A stretch of 64,000 nt of DNA, taken from assembly GCA_964428485.1 (NCBI GenBank), contig CAYRYP010000001.1:4702-68701 (forward strand), written 5' to 3'. This document shows positions 26,539 to 35,200 of the stretch, piece by piece. Under the pieces are notes generated by a model. The model saw only the letters and a list, made by a program, of their open reading frames with translations. It had not been told where the DNA came from and ran no database searches. Positions within the stretch are counted from its first letter, which is position 1. Each line of letters starts with the position of its first letter. The translations under genes and the position numbers were made by a program. Source of the DNA: CAZPAN01 sp964428485. Lineage in GTDB: Bacteria; Actinomycetota; Coriobacteriia; Coriobacteriales; CADBOM01.

Positions 26539-28050
26539 TTATGCGTTGGCAGCCGCCTCCTGATTTCCCTCGGAAGCCTTGCGCACCTCGATCTCCTTCT
26601 GATACTGCTGTAGTTTAGCAGGGGTGAGCCTGTAACCAACGAGCAGAAGGATAGCGGCAATGAACACCAGGACGGTCGGGATGATCATGAACGGGATTGC
26701 GATGCCACTCTGGAAGGCTACATACTCCGCCGTGAGTGTGGCTCCAGCCTCGAGGAACGGGGCGAACGCGTCCGCGGTGGTGAATCCGATCATTGCCAAC
26801 ACGATGGGGATCAGAACACCGCGTGCGACGAATGCGAGCTTAAGCGGGAAGAGCTGCAGGCCGTTGATCCATCCAGCGGCGTTGGTGCGGTTCTTCCACT
26901 CGTTGTAGACCACGGTGTCGGCGTACATGGCGGTCGAGCAGGAATAGGTGATTCCGTAGCCGAACTGGGCCAGAGACATGAAGATGATGACCATCCACAC
27001 ATCCCAGAACAGTGCCCAGGCTATCAGCATCATGGCACCCATGAAGATGAACGCTACGATGGACGCATTGCGCGTAGACTTCATAATCCTGCCGAATGGA
27101 GAGGAGAGGTAGGATCCCACGACGCACAGGATGTTGGATATAAAGATGTAGGTCGCCAGCAGACCGGGCTCGAACACTACGTAGGTGAAGTAGTAGGTAG
27201 CGACACCGGCGCACATGAAGTTGAAGCACCACTTGGCGATGTCGGAGAGCAGCAAGAAGATCAGCGGGGGATTGGTCACGAGCGCGCGGCCGAGGTCGCG
27301 GAAGGTGGTGCGACCCTCGTCCCTGCCGGCCTTCTTGTAATTGGCGAGCTCCTCTTTCGTGTATTCCTTCTCGTAGCCCTTGAACATACGGAAGTGCGCA
27401 TAGTAGAGGACCGCGAAGAAAATACCCATCACAAACGCGCCGAACGCATACTGGTTGGCTTCGCCGAACCACATGGCTCCAATGGGGAGCAGGGCGGTCA
27501 TGATGTAGCCGAAGAAGATCTTGGCGGCGTTGGACCACACGCCGCGGGTCGATGCCATGCGGGCACGGTCCTCGGGAGTCTTCGCAGCCATCGAGATCAT
27601 CGATATGTTCGCGACGTACGGGAAGTCCCACGCGGCATGAGAGGTGACGTTGAAGAAAATGATCAGAGCTGCGGCCAGGATCGTGTTATCGCTCAACCTG
27701 GTGAACTCGAAGCAGAACAGGATCGGGACTATCCATGGCATCACAAGCAGCCATGAACGGTAACGTCCCCACTTCATCGGCTTCAGCGAGTTGATGAATC
27801 CTCCGTACATCCATCCGAGGATGGCGTCGACCATAGATCCAGCTCCGGACACGATCGCCGCCGTAGCGGCATCGAACATCGCGAAGTTGGTAAGGAAGAA
27901 GACGAAGTAATAGGTCTCAACGCTGCTCATCAGGTTGAAACCGAAGTCTCCAACGCCAAAGAAGAGCTTGAGCGATGTCGACAGTGGTTTGTGCTGCTGC
28001 ACCTCTTTCTGCTGAATCGCCGCAGCGTCGGTGCTCGCATTCTCACTCAT
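26539..28050 (-). CDS. GPH-family (MFS) sodium/proton symporter
   Basis: A 503-residue membrane protein with about 12 predicted spans, a central cytoplasmic loop, and hydrophilic N- and C-terminal tails. Family marks of the glycoside-pentoside-hexuronide:cation symporters are visible: FGVGDFGFNLM in the first span, DAILGWMYGGFIN after span 2, and MYADTVVYNEWKNRTNAAG before span 10. The placement between two URO-D-like methyltransferases suggests it imports their substrate (for example a methylated amine, ether or glycoside); that is inference. ATG 28050 lies after an AGGTGAAG-type SD. Confidence 0.88.
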   Translation of the reverse strand: MSENASTDAAAIQQKEVQQHKPLSTSLKLFFGVGDFGFNLMSSVETYYFVFFLTNFAMFDAATAAIVSGAGSMVDAILGWMYGGFINSLKPMKWGRYRSWLLVMPWIVPILFCFEFTRLSDNTILAAALIIFFNVTSHAAWDFPYVANISMISMAAKTPEDRARMASTRGVWSNAAKIFFGYIMTALLPIGAMWFGEANQYAFGAFVMGIFFAVLYYAHFRMFKGYEKEYTKEELANYKKAGRDEGRTTFRDLGRALVTNPPLIFLLLSDIAKWCFNFMCAGVATYYFTYVVFEPGLLATYIFISNILCVVGSYLSSPFGRIMKSTRNASIVAFIFMGAMMLIAWALFWDVWMVIIFMSLAQFGYGITYSCSTAMYADTVVYNEWKNRTNAAGWINGLQLFPLKLAFVARGVLIPIVLAMIGFTTADAFAPFLEAGATLTAEYVAFQSGIAIPFMIIPTVLVFIAAILLLVGYRLTPAKLQQYQKEIEVRKASEGNQEAAANA

Positions 28051-28257
28051 GTAGCTTCACCTGCTTTCATTGCACGGTAAATCTTGGGTTTTAACTTTGC
28101 GATTCTATAATCTCCGAAAACACCTTTGGCCCCGGAAATGGCCATCCTCACCTCCTCCCTAGCATCCCCCCTCACAATGGATGTTGCCAAAAAGGGAGCC
28201 GGAAAGGGTTTCCGTGAGATTGCGTGATTGGCGGCTGCCTGGGCCGCTGCAGAAATG

Positions 28258-29244
28258 TCAGTTCGTCGCGCCTCCACGGCGTTCCATGATCCTGCTAATG
28301 ATGATGCCGACCTTGTGCTGGACCTCGGGAGACTTCTTGTCGCCTAGGAAGAAGCCGAAGAAGCCGTAGCCCTTCCCAAGCGCGCCGTAGACGTCGAGGC
28401 ACCTGTCGACCTCAGCGACTATCTCCTCATCGGTGACATCGAAGGCACCGGGCCTTCCCTGGGTGTTATAACCCCCTATGATTGAGATGGAGTCGGAGTG
28501 TCTCTGCAACAGGGCGGCAAGGTCGTTCGAGGGCTGTGCAGCCTGCCATGCAGCCGAATGCTCCTCGATGAAATCAGGGATTATCTCCTCGCAGTAGCCG
28601 CAGCAGTGCTGCTGAGGGATGATCCCCATCTCTATGGCGGCGTCATTCAGACGCCTATGCCTAGGCTTGATCAGATCGCGGTAGACCTCGGGTGACATGA
28701 AGAGCGTCTTCTCAGTGGCGACGTCGTCGTAGTTGACGTAAGTGTCGGGAGAGAAGTATTCCTTGGCTCTCTCAAGAGCCCTGATCTTGTAGTCGCATAT
28801 CGCGTCCATCAGATCCCCGGAGGCCTCGGGTTCCTCGAGCATCGCGCACAGGGCATTCTCGAAGCCGAGCAGGTGCGTGAATCTAAGGAAGATAGAGTTC
28901 CAGCTGTGGTACTCGACGACTTTCTGGTTCCGATCAATGCCCGCCAGCTGCATGTCTGCTAGCCCCTGCCAGTCGAACGCATCGAGATCGGGGAAGACTA
29001 CTTTCTCCTTCCAGTCGCAGACGTCGTCTAGCGGAATGATGAACGGGTCCAGCGCCGGCTGACCCCCAGCAGAGGAGGTGGGTATCCATCCGTTTCCGAA
29101 CCCATCGAGGCCTCCTTCAACCGGACCGTTCTCGAAAGTCTCGAGCTGGCTCCCGCATATCGCAACATCCGTGAGAAGGCAGGGTGGGTAGTCGGTCTCC
29201 TCATGCGCGAGAAGAGCAAGGTAGTTCTCCCTTGGACCCATCAT
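28258..29244 (-). CDS. uroporphyrinogen decarboxylase-like methyltransferase, second paralog
   Basis: A 328-residue URO-D superfamily protein (MMGPRENYLALLAHEETDYPP at the start), only distantly similar to the paralog at 25501. It has an HxC-type metal motif, QQHCCGYCEE, as in MtaA/CmuA methyltransferases, where such residues bind zinc. ATG 29244 (or 29241) has a GGGGGG run about 10 bases upstream. The frame stays open to 29379, but that part lies in the AT-rich divergent control region and looks non-coding. It is separated from the transporter gene by 207 bases, in which I find no convincing gene or promoter. Confidence 0.82.
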   Translation of the reverse strand: MMGPRENYLALLAHEETDYPPCLLTDVAICGSQLETFENGPVEGGLDGFGNGWIPTSSAGGQPALDPFIIPLDDVCDWKEKVVFPDLDAFDWQGLADMQLAGIDRNQKVVEYHSWNSIFLRFTHLLGFENALCAMLEEPEASGDLMDAICDYKIRALERAKEYFSPDTYVNYDDVATEKTLFMSPEVYRDLIKPRHRRLNDAAIEMGIIPQQHCCGYCEEIIPDFIEEHSAAWQAAQPSNDLAALLQRHSDSISIIGGYNTQGRPGAFDVTDEEIVAEVDRCLDVYGALGKGYGFFGFFLGDKKSPEVQHKVGIIISRIMERRGGATN

Positions 29245-29418
29245 CAAGAAATAACCCCCCAAAAAAGTAATCCGATACCTAAAGTTTCTACATTTAACCG
29301 ATTTTTGCATAAGAGTTTCTATCTTGGTACCATCCATAAAGATGCGTCTTTTAGTATTTTGCGCGACACTTTGTTGCACCCCTTTGAAATTGAACCTCTC
29401 TACCTAGGAGTGATCTCG
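29245..29418. promoter_or_regulatory. AT-rich divergent control region between URO-D gene and PucR-type regulator
   Basis: These 174 bases are clearly richer in A/T than the neighbouring genes, with runs such as AAAAAAG and GATTTTTGCAT. They separate the minus-strand methyltransferase gene from the plus-strand regulator. No single promoter stands out. The position is where the regulator would be expected to act on both directions. Confidence 0.45.
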
Positions 29419-30990
29419 GTGAAGAAAAGACGGGATCCAGAATTCGCGAAGCTCTTGGGAAACCACCTCGAGGTAACAGCAGACATGCTCTTCCAGGAGG
29501 TGGTCTCCCGCCTGAAGAACCATGGTGTGCAGCATTGGAACAGGTTCACCCTACGTGGTGATCACAAGGCCGAGATCATCCGAATCGCCCCGGAAGACGA
29601 CCTGTTCCCCCATCCAAAAAAGGGGACGCTCTGGATCTGTCCGAGCGGAAAGGGACAACTCTCCTCCTATGACGCCTGGGTCGATACGTCATCCCTCGAC
29701 TCCGCCGTATCTAAGTCGCTTCTGGCAATGTTCTGGGACTGCCTGTTCGATATCTGGCGTTGGTCCGAATCGCTCGAAGAGCTGCTAAGGAGAGGCGAGA
29801 GTGTATCCGGGATGCTCGAGTACGGGGAGAGGAACATGGGGTGCGCAATGGCGGTCTTCGATAAGGGTCTCGGAATCGTCGCTGCATCGCCGGGGTACGG
29901 GAAGAACTGCTACAAGAGCGGCTCTGGGGAGCTCATACTGACCGAGGATCGAGCAAGAGAGCTCATTGAGGATGTGAACTACATCAATGCCGCCAGGCAC
30001 ACGGGCTTCCTGGTATATCCCGAGGACGCAGGCCCAGACGACGATTTCTACATCACTTACAACCACATACCGCCCGGCGGTGATGGCGATTGGGATGCAA
30101 GAATCGTCGTATCCGTTGGGAAGAGGGCGGGATGGGTGGACCGCGTTAGGTACCTCCACACATTCCCATACTTCGCTGAGCGTATCTTCGAGTACATATT
30201 TTCCAAGCAGGTCATCAGCGATCCCAATCACTCGCAGAGCGATGCTATGCACTATCTGCTGCGAGCCATGGCGAGCAAATACCAATTCGCCGACCCCAGT
30301 CTCGCCAATACGGCGTTTCCGATGTACGGCTGGGACGTTAATGACAAGCTCGTGGCGATGAGGGTTGATTTCTTCGAGGGCTCCATGTGGTCCACCGCGA
30401 CAGGTTACCTGTGCAGCCTCATCGAGGAGAAGCTCCAGAGTTCGTGCGCGATAGTATGTGAGGATCACATAATAATAGTGGTAGACATAGACAGGGGAGA
30501 CTGGGGATCATCCTTGGGCTCTCTCGTGGGTTCGCTCACAGATCTAATGGTCGACTACGCCTTCAAACTAGGTATCGGAAACAGCTTCAGAGGGATCGAG
30601 AACCTGAGCGGATGTTGTCGTCAGGCCGAGTTAGCACTGGAGTACGGCAGTATCAGGGATCCTCACCTGTGGTACTACACTTTCTCCGACTATGCGATCT
30701 ACTACCTAATCCGCAACATGAGCGGTGAGTTCGATGCCATCAGTGTGTGCCACTCCGGCATCATCGCTTTAATGGAGCACGATGCTGAGCACGGAACCGA
30801 GTACATCGAGACACTGAGAGCCTACGAAGAGGAGCGCCAAAACTCCACTCATGCGGCCAAAAGGCTGTTCATCCACAGATCCTCGCTGCTTAGGCGCCTG
30901 GAGAGGATCGAGCGCATATCCGGAATCGACCTTTCCGATCCAGACCAGTCACTCTACGCATTCCTTTCGCTCCGGATGCTTGAATCATAG
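29419..30990 (+). CDS. PucR/CdaR-type transcriptional regulator
   Basis: A 523-residue cytosolic regulator. The N-terminal two thirds are a sensory region without a clear named domain. The C-terminal ~60 residues are the PucR-type helix-turn-helix (AYEEERQNSTHAAKRLFIHR, then SSLLRRLERIERISGIDLSD). Start GTG 29419 is eight bases after AGGAG (29406-29410); the frame is open back to 29203, but that overlaps the divergent gene. By context it probably controls the URO-D/GPH operon in response to that operon's substrate. No membrane span is seen. Confidence 0.82.
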   Translation: MKKRRDPEFAKLLGNHLEVTADMLFQEVVSRLKNHGVQHWNRFTLRGDHKAEIIRIAPEDDLFPHPKKGTLWICPSGKGQLSSYDAWVDTSSLDSAVSKSLLAMFWDCLFDIWRWSESLEELLRRGESVSGMLEYGERNMGCAMAVFDKGLGIVAASPGYGKNCYKSGSGELILTEDRARELIEDVNYINAARHTGFLVYPEDAGPDDDFYITYNHIPPGGDGDWDARIVVSVGKRAGWVDRVRYLHTFPYFAERIFEYIFSKQVISDPNHSQSDAMHYLLRAMASKYQFADPSLANTAFPMYGWDVNDKLVAMRVDFFEGSMWSTATGYLCSLIEEKLQSSCAIVCEDHIIIVVDIDRGDWGSSLGSLVGSLTDLMVDYAFKLGIGNSFRGIENLSGCCRQAELALEYGSIRDPHLWYYTFSDYAIYYLIRNMSGEFDAISVCHSGIIALMEHDAEHGTEYIETLRAYEEERQNSTHAAKRLFIHRSSLLRRLERIERISGIDLSDPDQSLYAFLSLRMLES

Positions 30991-31041
30991 ACGCACCTGT
31001 CGCACACGCAGAGCGGCGCGCCCGTAAGGAAACGAGCTGTA

Positions 31042-31052
31042 TGGGATAAAAT
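31042..31052 (+). promoter_or_regulatory. extended -10 element upstream of homocysteine methyltransferase
   Basis: TGGGATAAAAT, about 95 bases before ATG 31146, resembles the TGGGATAAT at 16923. No clear -35. It lies 52 bases after the regulator gene's stop, so the methyltransferase may have its own transcript. Confidence 0.35.
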
Positions 31053-31145
31053 ACCCCCAGGTCTCCCGACGGCAAGGCGTGATCTTGCGCCGGGTCGTCT
31101 TTGAGCATCAAATGGTCGCAGGTAGACGTGGGCAGGAGGCTCCGG

Positions 31146-32405
31146 ATGTCGTTTGAGGGCAGGATCGCGAGAGGGCTGGAAACTGGTGGAAGGATCCTTG
31201 TGGCGGAGGGGGCCATGGGAACGATGCTGCTCTCGATGGGGCTGAATTCTGGAGAGGACTCGGCGATGCTCAACCTCTCCGACCCCGATGCGATAACCAG
31301 AGTGCACGCCCTGTACGCCGAGGCAGGGGCGACCCTTGCCACGACCAACTCGTTTACCGTATGTGCTTCAGAGGACGCAGACGTGCGCGGCAGGGCGCAT
31401 CGTGCCGTGCAACGAAGTGTCGCACTAGCCAGAGAGGGAAACCCGGAGGGGTTAGTGCTCGGCGACGTGGGGCCGTGCTCTGCGGTCCTGCAACCTCTGG
31501 GCGAGGCATCCTTCAGGGAGGTCTTGGACGCCTACAGAAGACATATCCAGTCTCTCGTGGAGGGGCCGGAGTCGCCAGACGCCATCATCTTCGAGACCTT
31601 CATAGACATTGCGGACCTAAGATGTGCGATGCTCGCGTGCAGAGATGTCTGCGATCTACCGATGATCGCCAGCTGCACCTTCAACGAAAGCGGCAAGATG
31701 CCACTGTCCTCGACCCCTCCGGAGATCTCCGCCGCCATCGCGGAGATGCTGGGAGCCGCCTATGTGGGCATAAACTGCGGCCTTGGACCCGCCGAGGCGC
31801 TCGAGGTTATCCGCCGCATGCGATCAGCCACTACCCTTCCGCTCATTGTGCAGCCCAACGCAGGGCTTCCACTCGTCAACTCCGACGGATCCGTCTCCTA
31901 CCCCGGAACACCGTCTGAGATGGCATGTCTCGCCCCCGAGTTCGTCTCGTTAGGTGCCGCCATTGTAGGATCGTGCTGCGGATCTGACCCAACGTTCACC
32001 CGCGCGATAGCCGATGCGGTCTCGAAACTAGAAACGGCACCTGCCTCCTGCGCCGATATAGTGTGCGACCTTTCAAAATCAGCACTGTCTATGTCGTCCT
32101 GGGCGCATCCAGGTCTAGATGGCGCATTCGACCTTGGTGGCGCGAGCTCCGTGGACTGCGGCGATGCTGGCCTTGACGTATGGGACGTCCTGGAGTCCGT
32201 GGCAGACGCGCCGATGGTGATGCACGATGAAGGTGGGTTCTCCGATGATTCGAGCCTCTCTAGGCTCGAGATGTGTCTGGAGGCCTATCCAGGCAGAGCG
32301 CTCGTCGAGGTCGCGGGGGAGATCCCGTACGGTGTGCAAGAGCTAATAGAGAGGTACTGCGCCATCGCCGTGGATGAAAAGGGTTGGCCCATCAAAGAGC
32401 AATAG
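31146..32405 (+). CDS. homocysteine S-methyltransferase family protein with partial pterin-binding-like tail
   Basis: A 419-residue protein. Residues ~1-285 are a homocysteine-binding barrel as in MetH and BHMT: AEGAMGTMLLS, TNSFTVCA and the three zinc cysteines in GINCG and IVGSCCG. The last ~65 residues (PMVMHDEGGFSD, EAYPGRALVEVAGE, AIAVDEKGWP) resemble the middle strands of the methionine synthase folate (pterin-binding) barrel, where PLxIDSxxP, AYPGxxLxNSxxGE and DExGxP occur. A complete barrel is not present. The methyl donor is therefore uncertain. AGGAGG at 31134-31139 fixes ATG 31146. Confidence 0.85.
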   Translation: MSFEGRIARGLETGGRILVAEGAMGTMLLSMGLNSGEDSAMLNLSDPDAITRVHALYAEAGATLATTNSFTVCASEDADVRGRAHRAVQRSVALAREGNPEGLVLGDVGPCSAVLQPLGEASFREVLDAYRRHIQSLVEGPESPDAIIFETFIDIADLRCAMLACRDVCDLPMIASCTFNESGKMPLSSTPPEISAAIAEMLGAAYVGINCGLGPAEALEVIRRMRSATTLPLIVQPNAGLPLVNSDGSVSYPGTPSEMACLAPEFVSLGAAIVGSCCGSDPTFTRAIADAVSKLETAPASCADIVCDLSKSALSMSSWAHPGLDGAFDLGGASSVDCGDAGLDVWDVLESVADAPMVMHDEGGFSDDSSLSRLEMCLEAYPGRALVEVAGEIPYGVQELIERYCAIAVDEKGWPIKEQ

Positions 32406-32461
32406 AAAGCGTGGCCAAATCTCAGGGGACACGCGTGTTTTAACCCTGCGACGCTTTTAGG
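32406..32461 (+). terminator. probable terminator of the homocysteine methyltransferase gene
   Basis: Outer stem AAAGCGT (32406-32412) with ACGCTTT (32451-32457), inner stem CAGGG (32423-32427) with CCCTG (32444-32448), then TTTAGGG. The two-tier hairpin starts directly after the stop codon. Confidence 0.5.
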
Positions 32462-32464
32462 GTT

Positions 32465-32489
32465 CCGGCTCTCGAGTGGAGTCAGCCGG
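32465..32489 (-). terminator. hairpin downstream of the MBL-fold gene
   Basis: CCGGCT (32465-32470) pairs with AGCCGG (32484-32489), extended inside by CTC/GAG with a small bulge. It lies four bases beyond the minus-strand stop. No strong T-run follows on either strand. Confidence 0.4.
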
Positions 32490-32492
32490 CAG

Positions 32493-33131
32493 TTACCAAG
32501 CCCTGTTCGGTACCGATTTTCCGTGTCCTACGTGCACGGTGCGCTCTCCCATGGAGGTGATCTTGCGGCAGGAGGCCTCCATCTCCTCGCGGTTGCTGTA
32601 GATCATCGCCTTGGAGGGGTAGGGTAGCGTTATGCAAGCGTCTCCAACCAGAAGATCAGTTCCCCACACGTCTAACCCGATGGAACCCATCGTGTGGCCC
32701 GGAAACCCAATCACCTTGGCGTCGATTCCGAAGGTCTCCAGGGTGTCGCCCTCCTGTAGGAAGAGGTCGGGGTAGAATTCCTCGATCCGCCCGTATTTAA
32801 AGATCCTGTTCAGCGCTATGAGCTCAACATGGCCGATCAGTGTGTTCGCATGCATCTTTATATAGCTGTTGTCGGAGACGAGATCGACGTCGGCGGAGTG
32901 CATCGCGATGGGGATGTCTAGTGCCTCGGCGATGGCGCGGGCATTGGATACGTGATCGAAGTGCCCATGCGTGAGCACGATCAGGGAGACGCCCTCCTCC
33001 CTGGCCGCCCTCATCACCTTGGCCCTGTTGTGCCTGCGACAGGTGTCGACCATGATGGCCCTGTTGCCCTGCCTGACGATGAAGCTGTTGTCGATTCCGC
33101 AGGCTATACGCTTTACGTAGCAGTCTTGCAT
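32493..33131 (-). CDS. MBL-fold metallohydrolase
   Basis: Metallo-beta-lactamase superfamily hydrolase, 212 residues from ATG 33131. The metal site is visible as LTHGHFDHVSNA (HxHxDH), GFPGHTMGSIG, GDACI and VHVGHGKS. This is the generic glyoxalase II-like layout; the substrate cannot be assigned. GAGG sits just before ATG 33131 and this start matches the usual short N-terminus; in-frame ATGs at 33170 and 33182 are alternatives. A palindromic TATAAT-containing site lies upstream at 33196-33215. Confidence 0.85.
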   Translation of the reverse strand: MQDCYVKRIACGIDNSFIVRQGNRAIMVDTCRRHNRAKVMRAAREEGVSLIVLTHGHFDHVSNARAIAEALDIPIAMHSADVDLVSDNSYIKMHANTLIGHVELIALNRIFKYGRIEEFYPDLFLQEGDTLETFGIDAKVIGFPGHTMGSIGLDVWGTDLLVGDACITLPYPSKAMIYSNREEMEASCRKITSMGERTVHVGHGKSVPNRAW

Positions 33132-33195
33132 TCGCCTCAGCTGCCCAGACTCCAGTGTGTTCTCCAGCATCGGTTGCTGCATACCCTTCGTTATC

Positions 33196-33215
33196 ACCGG
33201 GATTATATTCCCGGT
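33196..33215 (-). promoter_or_regulatory. palindromic operator enclosing a possible -10 box
   Basis: ACCGGGA (33196-33202) and TCCCGGT (33209-33215) are perfect inverted repeats around TTATAT. On the minus strand the centre reads TATAAT (33207-33202), a consensus -10 for the MBL-fold gene, with transcription starting near 33195. No good -35 is seen. A dimeric regulator bound here would cover the promoter. Confidence 0.5.
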
Positions 33216-33469
33216 ATGAAGAACCATGAGCATCGCTACATCGGCCACAGGTATACGTGCGATGTTAGTCGGTACGTGAATTCAAGCCTTTCAGATTCGA
33301 ACCTCGCGTAGCGCACCATCGGATGCAAGATTACTCTCGACTGGCCGGTGCCCGTACGCCGCTCGCAGTTCGGTGGGAGTGCGAGCGGGGTGGGTAGGCG
33401 CTCTTCTGTACGAAAGGTTAGAATCAACGGATGGAATTGCGATTCCGACATGCGAAGGGATGTGGCACT

Positions 33470-34162
33470 TTGATCTATTCGACTCAGATTGAGAATATGT
33501 GTCCCGTGGCACAGGGGGCATGCCATGGTCCGGCACCCATTCCCGAGGAGGGGAAGTGGGTAAGGGCCAAGGAGATCGGCGATATCAGCGGTCTCACCCA
33601 CGGCGTTGGCTGGTGCGCCCCGCAGCAGGGCGCGTGCAAGCTCACGCTCAACGTTAAGGACGGGATCATTGAGGAGGCCCTAGTCGAGACCATCGGGTGT
33701 TCGGGGATGACCCATTCCGCCTCCATGGCTTCCGAGATACTGCCAGGCAAGACCATCCTCGAGGCGCTTAATACCGATCTTGTCTGCGATGCGATCAACG
33801 TGGCCATGCGTGAGCTGTTCCTGCAGATTGTCTACGGGCGCACGCAGACAGCGTTCTCCGAGGGCGGCCTTCCGATAGGATCTGCACTGGACGATCTGGG
33901 CAAAGGAGATCGCTCCATGGTCGGCACCACCTACGGCACAAGGGCGAAGGGGCCACGTTACCTCGAGATCACCGAGGGCTACGTCACCAAACTGGCTCTG
34001 GACGCCGACGACGAGATCATCGGGTACGAGTACGTCAACCTCGGCAAGATGATGGAGGCTATCAAGGGCGGAACCGACGCCAACGAGGCCCTGAAGGGCG
34101 CATCCGGCCGATACGGACGCTTCGACGAGGCCGTCAAGTACATCGATCCGAGGGAGGAGTAG
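33470..34162 (+). CDS. NifU-like iron-sulfur cluster scaffold protein
   Basis: A 230-residue relative of the NifU/IscU scaffold family, of the type that always seems to accompany the GGGtGRT protein. Conserved cysteines lie in NMCPVAQGACHGP, GWCAPQQGACKL, ETIGCSGMTHSA and DLVCDAIN. Homologs known to me begin M-I-Y-S; here that start is a TTG at 33470 with GAAGGGA nine bases upstream, so I use TTG rather than the poorly placed ATG 33431. Two bases separate it from the GGGtGRT gene. Cluster assembly for an unknown target is inferred. Confidence 0.85.
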   Translation: MIYSTQIENMCPVAQGACHGPAPIPEEGKWVRAKEIGDISGLTHGVGWCAPQQGACKLTLNVKDGIIEEALVETIGCSGMTHSASMASEILPGKTILEALNTDLVCDAINVAMRELFLQIVYGRTQTAFSEGGLPIGSALDDLGKGDRSMVGTTYGTRAKGPRYLEITEGYVTKLALDADDEIIGYEYVNLGKMMEAIKGGTDANEALKGASGRYGRFDEAVKYIDPREE

Positions 34163-34164
34163 CA

Positions 34165-35172
34165 ATGGCCGATTTCGAGAGCAGGGAGCGCCGCATCGCA
34201 AACATCGATGCAGTGCTATCCGAACACGGCATTGCCGGCCTCGACGACGCGAGCGAGGTTTGTGCCGCCGCGGGCATGGAGACCCTTCCCTACGACATAG
34301 TCAAGGGCGTTCAGCCCATCTGCTTCGAGGACGCGGCGTGGGCCTACACTGCCGGTGCGGCCATCGCCATCAAGTCGGGGGTGGGAAGCGCCGCCGAGGC
34401 TGCAGAGAAGATCGGCATCGGGCTGCAGTCGTTTTGTATCCCAGGCTCGGTAGCAGATGACCGCAAGGTTGGCATCGGCCACGGCAACCTCGGGGCCATG
34501 TTGCTTCGCGAGGAGACCCGCTGTTTCGCCTTCTTGGCAGGTCACGAGAGCTTCGCCGCAGCCGAGGGCGCAATCGGCATCGTGCGAAACGCCAACAAAG
34601 CGCGCACCGAGCCCCTCCGCGTGATCCTAAACGGGCTGGGAAAGGACGCCGCGCAGATCATCTCCAGGATCAACGGCTTCACATATGTCCAGACCAGCTT
34701 CGACTACGCCACCGGCGAGCTCTCCATCGTCAGTGAGAAGCGCTACTCCGCTGGCGAGCGTGGCAACGTGCGCTGCTATGGAGCCGATGATGTACGCGAG
34801 GGTGTGGCGATCATGTGGAACGAGGATGTGGACGTCTCTATCACCGGTAACTCTACCAACCCCACACGTTTCCAGCACCCTGTAGCTGGAACCTACAAGA
34901 AGGAATGTGTGGAGAGGGGCAAGAGGTACTTCTCGGTCGCCTCCGGCGGAGGGACCGGGCGAACGCTCCATCCCGACAACATGGCGGCGGGCCCCGCTTC
35001 CTACGGCATGACTGACACCATGGGACGCATGCACTCCGATGCACAGTTTGCCGGCTCGTCCTCCGTGCCGGCGCACGTCGAGATGATGGGCTTCATCGGC
35101 ATGGGCAACAACCCGATGGTTGGAGCGACTGTGGCGGTGGCCGTGGCGGTAGATCAGGCGATTAACCACTAA
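34165..35172 (+). CDS. GGGtGRT protein
   Basis: A 335-residue protein of the family named for the motif seen at residues ~261-267 (SVASGGGTGRTLHPD). It has no transmembrane segment and no recognised catalytic domain. A Gly/Ala-rich repeat, AVAVAVAVDQ, closes the chain. It is paired with the NifU-like gene, which is the only functional clue. Biochemical role unknown. The SD (GGGAGGAGTAGCA, 34151-34163) overlaps the upstream stop, so the two are translationally linked. Confidence 0.88.
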   Translation: MADFESRERRIANIDAVLSEHGIAGLDDASEVCAAAGMETLPYDIVKGVQPICFEDAAWAYTAGAAIAIKSGVGSAAEAAEKIGIGLQSFCIPGSVADDRKVGIGHGNLGAMLLREETRCFAFLAGHESFAAAEGAIGIVRNANKARTEPLRVILNGLGKDAAQIISRINGFTYVQTSFDYATGELSIVSEKRYSAGERGNVRCYGADDVREGVAIMWNEDVDVSITGNSTNPTRFQHPVAGTYKKECVERGKRYFSVASGGGTGRTLHPDNMAAGPASYGMTDTMGRMHSDAQFAGSSSVPAHVEMMGFIGMGNNPMVGATVAVAVAVDQAINH

Positions 35173-35200
35173 ACGCAACCGATCAGATCCGGAGTGGCCA

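Noticed and set aside
25510..26613. Long plus-strand open frame (367 codons) opposite the first URO-D gene
   Set aside because: It is the complement of a well-supported gene; high GC and third-position bias leave long antisense frames. Composition is abnormal (long runs of Asp, Leu, Val).
28047..28277. 76-codon minus-strand frame between the second URO-D gene and the GPH transporter, ending in an ATGA overlap with the transporter start
   Set aside because: It starts at GTG without a ribosome site, overlaps the upstream gene's end, and its sequence resembles no protein family; the overlap is suggestive but not enough.
31052..31145. Possible SAM, cobalamin or T-box riboswitch in the homocysteine methyltransferase leader
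   Set aside because: The leader is under 100 bases and shows no SAM core, B12 box or T-box sequence; only an imperfect hairpin is visible.
33234..33318. tRNA-like stretch: CGCTAC ... TTCGAAC ... GTAGCG followed by ACCA, about 85 bases
   Set aside because: The acceptor-like ends pair, but the sequence around TTCGAAC cannot form a T-stem (TCAGA against CTCGC) and no D- or anticodon arm can be drawn.
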